Notes: generated by a model from the sequence alone, not told the origin. Positions 29,289-39,054 are shown, counted from the stretch's first letter. The stretch is 64,000 nucleotides of DNA from an uncultured Arenicella sp. (GCA_937974565.1 CALJWL010000018.1:62001-126000), one strand, 5' to 3'. Translations and numbers: made by a program.

Positions 29289-30302
29289 ATGTCTGAATTC
29301 TTTTTCTCATATGGCTTGTTTATCGCTAAAGTCATTACCGGTTTGATAGCGTTGGCATTTGCCATGGCAATTCTTGGCAGTGGTCGCAAAAAAGATGAGC
29401 CTTCAAAACTCAAAGTAACCAACCTGAATGAGAAGCACACTGAATTAACTAACTCGGTAAAGCACGTATTGCTGGATAAAAAGACGATCAAGCAACAGCA
29501 AAAAGAAGAAGCAAAGAAGGCCAAGCAAGATAAGAAATCTAAAGTACAAGAAAAAGCGAAACCTAAACTGTTTGTGCTTAATTTTGATGGTGATATTCGC
29601 GCTACTGAAGTTGAGACTTTGCGCGAAGAGATCACCGCAATGTTAAGTGTGGCAGAGCCTCACGACGAAGTGTTACTTAAATTAGATAATTCTGGCGGTA
29701 TGGTGCATGAACACGGTTTGGCTGCATCACAGTTACAGCGAATAAAAGACGCGCGGCTGAATTTCACTGTAAGCATTGATCGAGTTGCCGCAAGTGGTGG
29801 CTATATGATGGCGTGTGTGGCAGATAAAATTGTTGCTGCTCCGTTCGCTATCATTGGTTCAATTGGTGTGCTAGCTCAGTTACCCAATTTCAATCGCTTG
29901 TTAGACAAAGCTGGCATTGATTTTGAACAACACACAGCGGGTGAATTTAAACGTACCGTCACCATGTTTGGTCAAAATGGTGAAAAAGAACGTGAAAAGT
30001 TGAAATCGGAATTGCAAGAAACACATGACTTGTTCAGAGACTTTGTGTCCGATAACCGTCCAAAATTAGATGTTGATCAAGTCTCTACCGGCGAACATTG
30101 GTATGGAAAGCAAGCTCTTGATCTTGCTCTAGTGGATGAATTGAAAACCAGTGATGAGTATTTAATTGAAAATTTAGCACTTTATGATATCTACGAACTG
30201 AAGATGGAAGTGAAACAGAGCCTACAAGATAAGTTTTTGGGTGGTTTGTTCTCCAGCGTCGATAAGCTTAAAACCGGATTATCTCAAACGAATTATCGAT
30301 AA
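29289..30302 (+). CDS. sohB: SohB-type inner-membrane S49 serine peptidase
   Basis: I take the ATG at 29289, giving MSEFFFSYGLFIAKVITGL and 337 residues; the frame is open further upstream, but that part is Cys-rich and unlike the family. One N-terminal membrane anchor (residues ~8-29) is followed by a charged linker rich in KKxKQ. The S49 domain starts KLFVLNFDGDIRATE, with KLDNSGG forming the oxyanion region, then RVAASGGYMMACVADKI containing the catalytic Ser (SGGY), and TAGEFKRT supplying the catalytic Lys region. E. coli SohB is a periplasmic-facing protease of similar length. It is probably transcribed alone, divergent from the H1-like gene. Confidence 0.9.
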   Translation: MSEFFFSYGLFIAKVITGLIALAFAMAILGSGRKKDEPSKLKVTNLNEKHTELTNSVKHVLLDKKTIKQQQKEEAKKAKQDKKSKVQEKAKPKLFVLNFDGDIRATEVETLREEITAMLSVAEPHDEVLLKLDNSGGMVHEHGLAASQLQRIKDARLNFTVSIDRVAASGGYMMACVADKIVAAPFAIIGSIGVLAQLPNFNRLLDKAGIDFEQHTAGEFKRTVTMFGQNGEKEREKLKSELQETHDLFRDFVSDNRPKLDVDQVSTGEHWYGKQALDLALVDELKTSDEYLIENLALYDIYELKMEVKQSLQDKFLGGLFSSVDKLKTGLSQTNYR

Positions 30303-30494
30303 CCAATAAAATACATCGGCAAGAATGCCCTTTGACGTAGTCAAAAAGCGGTGAACTAGCACCTACAAAGCGCGTTTGCCAAAAAATCTGCGTTTTAAAA
30401 ACATAAAAACGAAATTTATTATTTTGTGGAGTCGGGTAGTATCGAAAAGTAGGCACTTATTCGACAACTGTGTTTTAAACATTAGGGTGGTATC

Positions 30495-30677
30495 ATGCCC
30501 AATACGATGAGCAAAGGTAGTAAACAAAAAAGTCTGCAAACCATTTTAGAACGGGGTGCAGAAGAAGCCAGAACATCCAGACGTGAAAAGCGCTTGGCTC
30601 AACATCAACATTGGATGCGGGTGATGATGGAAGGCCAAGCAACTCCTGATTTAACGTATCAGAAACCAAAAATTTAA
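30495..30677 (+). CDS. Small basic hypothetical protein
   Basis: The 60-residue reading frame has a strong ribosome binding site (AGGGTGG about 6 bp before the ATG), which supports translation. The product, starting MPNTMSKGSKQKSLQTILERG, is basic and probably helical, with many Arg and Gln and no membrane span or signal. It ends TPDLTYQKPKI. I do not recognise the family. It lies 192 bp after sohB on the same strand and may be read from its own promoter. Confidence 0.5.
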   Translation: MPNTMSKGSKQKSLQTILERGAEEARTSRREKRLAQHQHWMRVMMEGQATPDLTYQKPKI

Positions 30678-31538
30678 ATTCTTCTAAAGCCAGCGTCAGT
30701 TGTTCGCTGTCTGTTTTTGACGGATCAAACCTTTCAATTCAGCCTGCCTTAAGGATAGGCTCTTTCGTATACTTACACGACTGAAAATCATTGCCTTGCA
30801 AGTTTTTCTATTTCCGTACACGTTGACGTTTAAATGCAGAGCATTCATTAAGGAATATTGATGCATATTAAAACTGAGAGATTAAACTCATCAAGAGCGT
30901 TGTTTTGGTACTTGCGTCCTTGATGTGAGGCCACATTACTAAATGCTCAAAAGCAAAATCAGAAACTAAAAAAGTGTTTATAGCCCTTTCGGCGTCTGAC
31001 TAAACCCGTTTTTAAGTTCTCTATCATTTCAGTTAATGACGCTACTTTTAACCAGCCCATGCGGCTCAAAATAGATTAGAAAAAATAAGCAAATTTACAG
31101 CAGAAACATTGGTTTCTAGCGTTGAGACTAGAATGATCAAAATACAAAGTGTCGTGAAAGGCTGAACAAAATTCTATATTTGATGCAAATCAAATAATAA
31201 ACTGCAACCGAAACCGTACGGATTTGTGGTATTTTCAAGGAGTTTTGCGCAACCTCTATAACGTTGTGCTTAGTTTAGGAGGCTTTGATTAATTCTAAGC
31301 ACTCTCTGACGTTTATGCGACGTCACAGTTAAGGTCTTGTTTTGCCAGCATGGTGAATTAGACAAAAACGGCAGCATCGTGTGTGATATCGCATGAGTTC
31401 TTGCAAGGCAAGACTCAAAATTACAGAGAGTATTTAGAATTAATCAGAGTCTTCTTTGTATCAAACTCCGTTCTGACAAGCTCAATGTTTCAAGACCTAC
31501 GAGCCAGAGTTATAAATCAAAAATAGAAAGGTAAATCG
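30678..31538. other. Long intergenic region, no gene seen
   Basis: No supported gene is seen in these 861 bp. A 6-bp inverted repeat (31114-31119/31128-31133) and a longer imperfect inverted repeat (31286-31446, listed separately) are the only clear structures. The region could hold a decayed gene or small RNA; the sequence alone does not show which. It must contain the promoter of the peptide transporter operon. Confidence 0.4.
31286..31446. repeat. Long inverted repeat upstream of the peptide transporter
   Basis: The 23-nt arms 31286-31308 and 31424-31446 are inverted copies with two mismatches, and flanking bases add weaker pairing (a GTCTTG block in each arm). They bracket 115 bp without a gene. 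It could be the ends of a small non-autonomous element or a large foldback in the leader of the POT gene. Confidence 0.5.
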
Positions 31539-33050
31539 ATGAATCAAACTACCTCTACCTCGCTGGATACCAGCTTTTTGGGGCACCCAAAGGGGCTGCA
31601 AACCTTATTTCTAACTGAAATGTGGGAACGCATGAGTTACTACGGCATGCGCGGCCTACTGGTCATATTCATGACCGCTGCGATTACCGACGGCGGCATG
31701 GCAATGACGACCGCAACGGCCACCGCGATCTATGGCATTTATACGGCTTCTGTCTATTTCATGGGGTTGCCTGGGGGTTGGTTGGCTGATCGCTTAATTG
31801 GTGGCCAGAAAGCTATTTGGTATGGTGGAATTATCATAATGCTAGGCCATATCGTACTGGCAATCCCCAACGACAGTACTTTTTTTATCGGCTTAATACT
31901 TGTTGTGCTTGGCACAGGCTTACTTAAGCCTAACATTGGCGCTGTTGTAGGGTTATTGTATAAGTCAAATGATGAGCGCCGCGACTCAGGCTACGCCATC
32001 TATTATATGGGCATCAATATAGGGTCGTTGATCGGCTATACGGTATGCGGTTACCTTGGAGAAGAAGTCGGTTGGCACTATGGTTTTGGAGCAGCTGCGG
32101 TGGGCATGGCATTTGGCCTAATTTACTTCCAACTTACCAAAGAAAATTTACAAGGTGAGGGCGAGCTACCTACTCAACAACTTTCACCCAAAGGAATAAG
32201 CTATACGTACGCGGTGATTGCTGCGTTTCTAGTCGTGTTAGCAAGCGTTACCTTTGCAATGATCAGCGGTTCATTAAGCTTCAATGCCGAGGAAGTACGC
32301 GACTATGCGCAAAAGGCTTTTATGCTGATCTTTTTCATCAGCTTTGCTTATATTTTCTTTATGGGCGATTTGTCAAACGTTGAGAAAAAAGGCATGGCCG
32401 CACTATTCTTAGTATGCATAGCGTCCACCTGCTTTTGGCTAGGCTTTGAGCAGGCTGGCTCATCTTTAAGTCTATTTACACGTGATTTTACAGACAGAAG
32501 TATGTTTGGCATTGAAATTCCGATTACTTGGTTTCAAAACGCTAACCCGTTTTTCATCATTTTATTAACACCACTTTTTGCTGCATTCTGGATTCGTTTA
32601 GGGCAGAGTTGGGTAACCCCGGGATACGGTCTTAAATGCGCTATCGGTTTAATGATTATGGGCAGCGGCTTCATCGTCATGGTTATGGCTGCGAAAGTGG
32701 CTGCCAATGGAACCAGTGCGGCGGCGTATTTTCTTATTTTGACGTACTTTTTACACACCGTTGGCGAACTGTGGTTGAGCCCAATTGCCCTTAGTGCGGT
32801 AAGTAAGTTGGCACCCAAACGCTATATTGGACAAATGATGGGGGTGTTTGTCTTAACCTACTCAATGGGCAATATCATCGCCAGCCAATTAGCTGGCGGG
32901 TATGATCCAAATAACGTCGCTGACTTACCAAACCTTTATCAACAAATCGCCATCATCGCCATCGGCACTGGTGCCGTCGTCTTACTAATAGGCATGTTCA
33001 GTAAAGGCTGGGAGAAAGAAGTGGTCGATTCAAAAGCAAACGAGTCATAA
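31539..33050 (+). CDS. POT-family proton-coupled di/tripeptide transporter
   Basis: The 503-residue membrane protein has the POT hallmarks: HPKGLQTLFLTEMWERMSYYGMR, with the ExxER-type motif in helix 1, then GGWLADRLIGGQKAIWYGG, and later GIGAVV/GYAIYYMGINIGSLIG, matching the PTR2 signatures. About 12-14 hydrophobic spans are visible. It imports di- and tripeptides with protons across the inner membrane. The next gene, an M2 peptidyl-dipeptidase, starts 11 bp after the stop with a strong AGGAG, so the two form an operon: the peptidase releases dipeptides and this carrier takes them up. Confidence 0.92.
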   Translation: MNQTTSTSLDTSFLGHPKGLQTLFLTEMWERMSYYGMRGLLVIFMTAAITDGGMAMTTATATAIYGIYTASVYFMGLPGGWLADRLIGGQKAIWYGGIIIMLGHIVLAIPNDSTFFIGLILVVLGTGLLKPNIGAVVGLLYKSNDERRDSGYAIYYMGINIGSLIGYTVCGYLGEEVGWHYGFGAAAVGMAFGLIYFQLTKENLQGEGELPTQQLSPKGISYTYAVIAAFLVVLASVTFAMISGSLSFNAEEVRDYAQKAFMLIFFISFAYIFFMGDLSNVEKKGMAALFLVCIASTCFWLGFEQAGSSLSLFTRDFTDRSMFGIEIPITWFQNANPFFIILLTPLFAAFWIRLGQSWVTPGYGLKCAIGLMIMGSGFIVMVMAAKVAANGTSAAAYFLILTYFLHTVGELWLSPIALSAVSKLAPKRYIGQMMGVFVLTYSMGNIIASQLAGGYDPNNVADLPNLYQQIAIIAIGTGAVVLLIGMFSKGWEKEVVDSKANES

Positions 33051-33060
33051 GGAGACAGTC

Positions 33061-34851
33061 ATGTTAAAAAATCTTATCATTGCAGTGAGTCTAGCAGGCC
33101 TAGTTGCACCGTCGGCGATGGCCGAGAAAAAAGAAACCGCCAAAGAATTTGTGGCGCGCATTCAACAAGAATCGTTGGAACTTGCTAAAGAGTTGGAAGC
33201 AGCGTATTGGGTTCGATCAAACTTTATCACCAAAGATACTGCCGTTTTAGCTGCTAAAGCGGGCGAACGCGGCCTGGCATTTGAGGCGTCTGTGGTCGAA
33301 CAAGCAAAGCAATTCAAAGACGCTAAAACTGACCCAGTAACTGCTCGCGCAATAGAGTTAATGCTGCGTGGATCAGCCGCACCGGCCCCAACTGATCCAA
33401 AGTTGCAAGCCGAATTAGCGCAAATACTGACGGACATGGAAGGTCAGTACGGCTCGGGTAAGTATTGTAATGCAGCTGGGCAGTGCCGAGAACTTCAAGA
33501 GCTTGAAGCGGTGCTGGCCAAGTCGCGCGACTACGACGAGTTACTTGATGTGTGGCAGGGTTGGCGCACGGTCTCTCCGGCTTATCGTAAGACGTATCAA
33601 CGATTTGTCGAACTGGGTAATCAAGGCGCTAAAGACTCTGGCTTTAACGACCTGGCCGACGCGTGGAAGTCCAATTACGACATGACATCAGAGGAATTTA
33701 CCGAAGAAGCCAGCCGCTTGTGGAATCAAGTAAAACCGTTCTACAGCGAACTTCAATGCCATGTCAGAGCCAAGCTAAGCGAGCAATATGGTGAAAATAA
33801 AGTACCACTTGATCAACCCATACCGGCGCACTTGCTTGGCAATATGTGGTCACAAACGTGGGACAACCTCTACCCATTAATGGAGCCGCATAAAGGCGTG
33901 GCATCGCTTGACGTAACGGCGGCATTAAAAGAGCAAGGTTATGATGAGAAACGCATGGTGGAAACAGCTGAAGGGTTTTTTACCTCACTGGGCTTGCCGG
34001 AATTGCCCGACAGTTTCTATGAAAATTCGTTGATTAAAAAACCGGCTGACCGCAACGTGGTTTGTCATGCGAGTGCTTGGGATCTGGACAACGGCAACGA
34101 CCCACGGATTAAGCAATGCGTGGAAATTACCGAAGAACACTTAAGTACTTTGCACCACGAGTTAGGTCATATCTATTACTATTTGATGTACAAACACCAA
34201 CAACCGGTGTTCAAAGGCGGTGCCCACGATGGTTTTCATGAGGCCATTGGCGATACCATTGTGCTATCAATGACACCTGGTTATTTAAAAGAGAAAGGCC
34301 TAATAGAAGAAGTTGTCGAAAGCCCTGAAGCCACTTTGAATAAGCAAATGAAATTGGCACTCGAAAAGATTGCCTTCTTGCCGTTTGGAAAAATGATCGA
34401 CGAGTGGCGTTGGAAGGTATTCTCAGGAGAAATAGCACCACAAGACTACAACAAAGGTTGGTGGGACTTACGCACAGAGTATCAAGGTATTCAAGCTCCT
34501 GTTGAGCGCACTGAAAAGCATTTTGATGCAGGGGCCAAGTACCATATTCCTGGTAATACGCCTTATACCCGCTACTTTTTGTCGTTCATTATGCAGTTTC
34601 AATTTCATAAATCTCTGTGCGAAAAAGCCGGCGTTGAAGGCCCACTTCATGAGTGTTCCATTTATGGCAATGCAGACGCTGGTAAAGCACTTGGCGACAT
34701 GTTAGCGCTAGGTCAAAGTAAACCATGGCCTGATGCAATGGAGGCCTTAACAGGGCAGCGCCAAATGGACGCCAGTGCGATTATCGATTACTTTGCGCCG
34801 CTGAACGCGTGGCTGAAAGAGCAAAACAAAGATCGACAATGCGGTTGGTAA
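33061..34851 (+). CDS. M2-family peptidyl-dipeptidase (ACE-like), exported
   Basis: The 596-residue protein has a Sec signal (cleavage near AMA, residue ~21) and the M2 zinc site: HHELGH with ligands His366 and His370, catalytic Glu367, and the third ligand Glu394 in HEAIGD. Segments AWDLDNGNDPRIKQC and FMLQ-like FIMQFQFHKSLC are also typical of angiotensin-converting-enzyme-like peptidases. It removes C-terminal dipeptides from oligopeptides, probably in the periplasm. It sits right behind a POT transporter and ends with a strong terminator, so the pair is a compact peptide-scavenging operon. The length agrees with other bacterial single-domain ACE homologues. Confidence 0.93.
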   Translation: MLKNLIIAVSLAGLVAPSAMAEKKETAKEFVARIQQESLELAKELEAAYWVRSNFITKDTAVLAAKAGERGLAFEASVVEQAKQFKDAKTDPVTARAIELMLRGSAAPAPTDPKLQAELAQILTDMEGQYGSGKYCNAAGQCRELQELEAVLAKSRDYDELLDVWQGWRTVSPAYRKTYQRFVELGNQGAKDSGFNDLADAWKSNYDMTSEEFTEEASRLWNQVKPFYSELQCHVRAKLSEQYGENKVPLDQPIPAHLLGNMWSQTWDNLYPLMEPHKGVASLDVTAALKEQGYDEKRMVETAEGFFTSLGLPELPDSFYENSLIKKPADRNVVCHASAWDLDNGNDPRIKQCVEITEEHLSTLHHELGHIYYYLMYKHQQPVFKGGAHDGFHEAIGDTIVLSMTPGYLKEKGLIEEVVESPEATLNKQMKLALEKIAFLPFGKMIDEWRWKVFSGEIAPQDYNKGWWDLRTEYQGIQAPVERTEKHFDAGAKYHIPGNTPYTRYFLSFIMQFQFHKSLCEKAGVEGPLHECSIYGNADAGKALGDMLALGQSKPWPDAMEALTGQRQMDASAIIDYFAPLNAWLKEQNKDRQCGW

Positions 34852-34906
34852 GCTTAGAATAGTTAGCATTATCGACCGTTGATACGATGACTGCTAAAAG
34901 CCATTT

Positions 34907-34935
34907 AAAGGAGGTTCTTCGGAACCTCCTTTTTA
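34907..34935 (+). terminator. Rho-independent terminator of the peptide operon
   Basis: A perfect 11-bp stem (34907-34917 with 34922-34932), a TTCG tetraloop and a run of Ts follow the M2 peptidase gene by about 55 bp. Confidence 0.92.
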
Positions 34936-34979
34936 ATTGATCAGATTCGCAGAAATAAGACAAAAGAGGCATTTATAAG

Positions 34980-35612
34980 ATGACCATTTTCTCAGCCGCG
35001 CTACTTCTCTTTTTAGTGATGGACCCATTGGGGAATATCCCTTTGTATCTTACTGCTCTGAAAAATGTGCCCTCACAAAGGCGCACTAAAGTCATTTTCA
35101 GGGAGTTACTGATTGCGCTACTGGTGATGGTGGTTTTCCTGTTTTCAGGCCAAGCCTTTTTATCCGCGCTGCATATTTCAGAACCGGCGTTAACCGCCAC
35201 TGGTGGTGTGATCTTATTCTTGATTGCACTTAAAATGATCTTTCCACAAGGAGATGATGGAACGTCAAAAAACGAAGAAGAGCCTTTCATCGTTCCGTTA
35301 GCGATTCCTTATGTAGCGGGCCCATCGGCATTAGCCACTTTGTTACTAATCATCAACGGAGAACCGGACCGCTGGCCAGATTGGCTTATGGCCTTGTTTG
35401 CGGCCTGGGCTATTACTGGCGCGATATTGCTAATGGCGGGGCCATTGGCCAAAGTGTTGCGTAATCGGGGGTTAATTGCGATTGAACGCTTAATGGGCAT
35501 GATATTGATCGCCATCGCAATTCAAATGTTATTAGACGGTATCGCCGAATTTGCCATTGAACTCAATCGCACCTTAACGCAAGCCGCGCCGATCAACACT
35601 GGCTCTCTTTAA
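34980..35612 (+). CDS. yhgN: MarC-family inner-membrane protein (YhgN-like)
   Basis: The 210-residue integral membrane protein has six hydrophobic spans. It has the family pattern DPLGNIPLYL in helix 1, GGVILFLIALKMIFP near residue 80, EEPFIVPLAIPYVAGPS in the middle, and IERLMGMILIAIAIQMLLDGI near the end. Each aligns closely with E. coli YhgN. The family is called MarC by history; its transported substrate, if any, is not established. It follows the terminator of the peptide operon, so it is likely transcribed on its own. Confidence 0.85.
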   Translation: MTIFSAALLLFLVMDPLGNIPLYLTALKNVPSQRRTKVIFRELLIALLVMVVFLFSGQAFLSALHISEPALTATGGVILFLIALKMIFPQGDDGTSKNEEEPFIVPLAIPYVAGPSALATLLLIINGEPDRWPDWLMALFAAWAITGAILLMAGPLAKVLRNRGLIAIERLMGMILIAIAIQMLLDGIAEFAIELNRTLTQAAPINTGSL

Positions 35613-35690
35613 AGAATCCACTGAAATCGCTAACAAATCGATCGTCAACCTTATGAAGCAACGGCTAGTGCTTTAGTATCGGCAGGCGCC

Positions 35691-35696
35691 TATAAT
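35691..35696 (+). promoter_or_regulatory. Candidate -10 box for the methyltransferase gene
   Basis: An exact TATAAT lies 30 bp before the ATG at 35726, giving a short leader. The -35 region at the right spacing (around GTGCTT) is poor, so an activator or extended -10 contact may be needed. Confidence 0.35.
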
Positions 35697-35725
35697 TGCT
35701 GTAAATATATCGTCCGAATTAGAAC

Positions 35726-36919
35726 ATGCCTTTTACTTATCATCGAAAAAGTTTAACCAATGGAATTGATCTTGCCACTTCAACCGGCATCGAAATTGGG
35801 CCGCTGGTTAATCCCATGATACGCCCCGATGAGTCGAACGTGCATTACGTTGATCGAGCCACAACGCAAGAGTTAAAAAAATGGTATGCGAATGAGCCTC
35901 ATCTCAATGTCGACGACATCATGCCGATTAGCTACGTTTGGGGAGATCAATCTTTAGCGCAAGCAACCGGCGGCACAGAACAATTTGATTACTGCATTGC
36001 GTCTCATGTGATTGAGCATATTCCCGATTTAATTTCGTGGCTAAGTGAAATCTCGTCTGTGCTAAAACAAGGTGGCATCGCAAGCTTTGCCGTTCCTGAC
36101 AAACGATACACTTTTGATTATCTTCGCAATGAGACAACACTGTCTGATCTGGTTGAGAACTATTTGGTAAAGCGACGCAAGCCATCGACCAAACAGATTT
36201 ACGATCACTTTACTAATTTTGCTGAACTGGATGTAATGCACGCTTGGAGTCAAGACTTCGACCCTTCGCTTTTGGTAAGAGAGAATTCAAAGTCTTCTAT
36301 ACTGGGTGTTTGTAAAGACGCCCTACAAAACGATAAGTATATCGATTCTCATTGCTCGGTTTTTACATCAGAATCGTTTTTTAATTTATTGGACGGAATT
36401 TGTGAACTTGGCTTACTGGATTTTAAAGTTAGAAAGGTCTTTCCAGCAAAACGAGGCATGTTTGAGTTCTTTGTGCAGCTCGAAAAGCTTGACTCATCAC
36501 TTAGCCAGGAAGCCAAGCTGCAAGCCTTTAGAGACAGCCGGCTCAAAGGAACTTACTTTGATGTGGAAATGGTGGCTAATTCAGCCTGTGTGGCAAAAGT
36601 CTACTACGACATAGGAAACTCATTTTGCGAACAAGATTCAATTGAATCTCACTACCAACTGGCCAATCAAACTCAAACAGTGCGCTTTCAGCTTCCTGAT
36701 AATGACATCAGCGCCATACGATTTGACCCATCAAATCACGAACTCAGCCTTAAAATAAATCGGATAAGTGTGTGCCATAATGGCGAACAAAAGGACGTTG
36801 CTCTAGGTTCCCTGCAGCCAGGAGATCAATTAGCCGAGTCAAAAATTATCGATGGCGTGTTAAAAGCTAAAACTAAGCCCAACGCCAAGGACCCGTATTT
36901 TGTAATCCCAACGATCTAA
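35726..36919 (+). CDS. SAM-dependent methyltransferase with C-terminal extension
   Basis: The 397-residue protein has a class I methyltransferase core within the first ~220 residues. IEIGPLVNPMIRPDE and VHYVDRA are the SAM-binding strands, FDYCIASHVIEHIPD is motif IV, and VLKQGGIASFAVPDKRYTFD follows, as in methyltransferases found beside glycosyltransferases. The C-terminal ~130 residues look like a beta-rich domain (VRFQLPDNDISAIRFDPSN) of the kind seen in surface-glycan proteins. It probably methylates a sugar or lipid carrier. It converges on the minus-strand GT-C module. The true substrate is unknown. Confidence 0.7.
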   Translation: MPFTYHRKSLTNGIDLATSTGIEIGPLVNPMIRPDESNVHYVDRATTQELKKWYANEPHLNVDDIMPISYVWGDQSLAQATGGTEQFDYCIASHVIEHIPDLISWLSEISSVLKQGGIASFAVPDKRYTFDYLRNETTLSDLVENYLVKRRKPSTKQIYDHFTNFAELDVMHAWSQDFDPSLLVRENSKSSILGVCKDALQNDKYIDSHCSVFTSESFFNLLDGICELGLLDFKVRKVFPAKRGMFEFFVQLEKLDSSLSQEAKLQAFRDSRLKGTYFDVEMVANSACVAKVYYDIGNSFCEQDSIESHYQLANQTQTVRFQLPDNDISAIRFDPSNHELSLKINRISVCHNGEQKDVALGSLQPGDQLAESKIIDGVLKAKTKPNAKDPYFVIPTI

Positions 36920-36953
36920 GCAGACATTGACCTATGACCACTAAATAGCCACA

Positions 36954-37724
36954 TCACTCACTCTTATTAGTAACCGACACAAAGCTCCGAACCAGCAAGA
37001 GCAAACAAATAAGAATCATCGTGAGCCAGAAAAGCAAGAACCAACGATCACCCGCCAAGCGGCTAAGCCCATCTTCTAAAGCAAAAAATACTTTTGCCAT
37101 AACGACATCGATGGACGTAAACCCCCTGCCAGGAATCTTTTCATAAGGCTCTAAGAATACCGTTGTGTTAACTGTTTCTGTTAACGCTGACTCAAGTTCT
37201 GTGGCACTGAGCGGGCTAAATCGAGATATCTTTAGCGACACCGTTCGGTTAACAGGGAAGTCAAAACGAAACCCCGTAATGTTTCTTTGTAAATTGGGGC
37301 TATTCAAGTTTCCACTAAAGCGATACATCTTACATAAAGGCAAAATAAAACGCGTTGGCTCTATCGTCTGTTGATGGTTTACGAGAAAACGTGCTTTTTG
37401 TGACTCAGCGAAGGCACCTGAAGAGGTTGACCAAAAAATCTCAAACATGGCTGGGCGAAACAAAGGCTGAGCAAACTCCAAGTCCAATAACAAATTGCAG
37501 GCTTGCCCCCTCGGAAGATCAAAACCTTGCAGTGTAAAAAAACCATCCGTTGAGGTGTTTTTTAAAAAGCCCGCTTCGTCGAATTTCAACTCTTTAAGCT
37601 TCAAACCCTTCAGCTCTGGGCCAAATGCACCTGGCCTATTACTAACAGTCAATTCACGACTCGCATCGCCCATAGCCAGTATCGAATACAAACAGCAAGA
37701 CAATACGATTAACAACCTGATCAT
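36954..37724 (-). CDS. Exported beta-sandwich protein with C-terminal membrane anchor
   Basis: The 256-residue protein has a signal peptide (to about SILAMG), a beta-rich domain containing LLLDLEFAQPLFRPAMFEIFW and ITGFRFDFPVNRTVSLKIS, and one C-terminal membrane helix (WFLLFWLTMILICLLLLV). The domain should face the periplasm. It overlaps the upstream GT-C gene by 4 bp, so the two are translationally coupled. I do not recognise it by name; similar beta-sandwich domains accompany membrane glycosyltransferases, where they may bind the glycan or lipid acceptor. Confidence 0.6.
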   Translation of the reverse strand: MIRLLIVLSCCLYSILAMGDASRELTVSNRPGAFGPELKGLKLKELKFDEAGFLKNTSTDGFFTLQGFDLPRGQACNLLLDLEFAQPLFRPAMFEIFWSTSSGAFAESQKARFLVNHQQTIEPTRFILPLCKMYRFSGNLNSPNLQRNITGFRFDFPVNRTVSLKISRFSPLSATELESALTETVNTTVFLEPYEKIPGRGFTSIDVVMAKVFFALEDGLSRLAGDRWFLLFWLTMILICLLLLVRSFVSVTNKSE

Positions 37725-39052
37725 GTTCGCGCTCCGGAGTTAATAGAGCGAATCTCTTTCCAATACATCAAGCTCATTTGAACCGCCAGATAGATCAACG
37801 CCGCGCGAAAAAACGTGCCCCAAATTCGACCAAAGGTCAACAGGTCAAGCGATTGACTCAGCCCTAGTGCTTGATACATTTGCGGAAAATTCGGAAAGCC
37901 TGCAAAGTGCATGGATAACGGCGATGCTAAAAAGGCAGTGAAAACGCCCAGGTCGGTGATGGATAAGTTGTACATAAACCAACTAACAAAGAGCGTCAAC
38001 ATGGGTTTAAGCAACAACGGGTTGCGAGCAAAGTAAAGACAGGGGAAAAGCGCAACCCAAGAAACGTAGTGCGCCGTGTGAGAAGAGAAAACGAAGAAAC
38101 TCACCATTACTAATGAAAACATTAACGGTGCTTGGTTTTTAATAGGAGCGTCGTTATTCCATGTATATAGTAAAACCACAAAATAGATCATGGGAAACAT
38201 CAAAAAAGAGCCAACAATAAATCGAAATAAATTGTCGACCCTGCCTTCGGCAGCAATCGAAGTCACTTCACGACCAAAAGAGTCAAGCGAGCTGCCGGTA
38301 AGCGACACAAGCTGCACCGATATCGCCACTGCAAAAATAACAATCGCACAAGCCACCAATCTAGAAACCAAAGAGTGCTGTGCCGCACCTCGGGAAAACA
38401 TCATCGCGACAAACACGGGCCCTAAAAAGATGAACAGTTCTCTCGAATTGATACTTAGACCAATCGCCACCGCCGCCAAGACAAAACGTTCTCGTTGTAA
38501 AGCCAATAAAGACAAAGCGCAAAACATCACCGGTATGGACTCAAAGCGCCCGAATATATAGACAGCGAACAGCATCAACGGGTTATAAAGCCACAAAACC
38601 GTCGCTCGACGTGCGCCATGGTTTTTTCCACAATATTGATATACGCACCAAGCGGTCACTAGGTCGGCAACAAAGAAAGGAAGTTTAATAATGAACAACA
38701 CCCTAAAAATAGAGTCATTACTAACGAACTCAAAGTACTCTATCGGAGTGGCCGTGGAACTACGCATATTTTCATGCAAAAACAGCGTACTTTCATCGAC
38801 TATAAAAACCGACAACACTTTATAAAACATCAGCTGAAATATTGATGTCGCATTTCGGCTAATGTCATCAAAGTAAATGCCTTGTTGGTCCCAAAAGAAA
38901 ATTCGGCGGGCCTCAGAAAGCACATCCACGTGCCCGAAAAACGGCAACAGAATAATCCGCAACAAAATAGCGAAGATAACTAGGCGAAAAAAGTTTTCCT
39001 GCGTTAGCCAAACGCAGCCGGCTGATGAGTTGGGTGTGCTGATCACCGTCAT
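37721..39052 (-). CDS. Multi-pass GT-C-fold glycosyltransferase candidate
   Basis: The 443-residue protein has about ten hydrophobic spans. Early residues HVDVLSEARRIFFWDQQG look like the acidic first luminal/periplasmic loop that holds the catalytic Asp in GT-C enzymes, and WLYNPLMLFAVYIFGRFESIPVMF resembles the N-P...G-R-F-(D/E)-x-x-P loop of PIG-M/ALG-type mannosyltransferases. It probably moves a sugar from a polyprenyl-phosphate donor to a periplasmic acceptor. The next genes on either side, each with a membrane helix and a beta domain, are coupled or nearly so (4-bp overlap; 2-bp gap), so the three form one unit. Confidence 0.6.
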   Translation of the reverse strand: MTVISTPNSSAGCVWLTQENFFRLVIFAILLRIILLPFFGHVDVLSEARRIFFWDQQGIYFDDISRNATSIFQLMFYKVLSVFIVDESTLFLHENMRSSTATPIEYFEFVSNDSIFRVLFIIKLPFFVADLVTAWCVYQYCGKNHGARRATVLWLYNPLMLFAVYIFGRFESIPVMFCALSLLALQRERFVLAAVAIGLSINSRELFIFLGPVFVAMMFSRGAAQHSLVSRLVACAIVIFAVAISVQLVSLTGSSLDSFGREVTSIAAEGRVDNLFRFIVGSFLMFPMIYFVVLLYTWNNDAPIKNQAPLMFSLVMVSFFVFSSHTAHYVSWVALFPCLYFARNPLLLKPMLTLFVSWFMYNLSITDLGVFTAFLASPLSMHFAGFPNFPQMYQALGLSQSLDLLTFGRIWGTFFRAALIYLAVQMSLMYWKEIRSINSGART

Positions 39053-39054
39053 GT

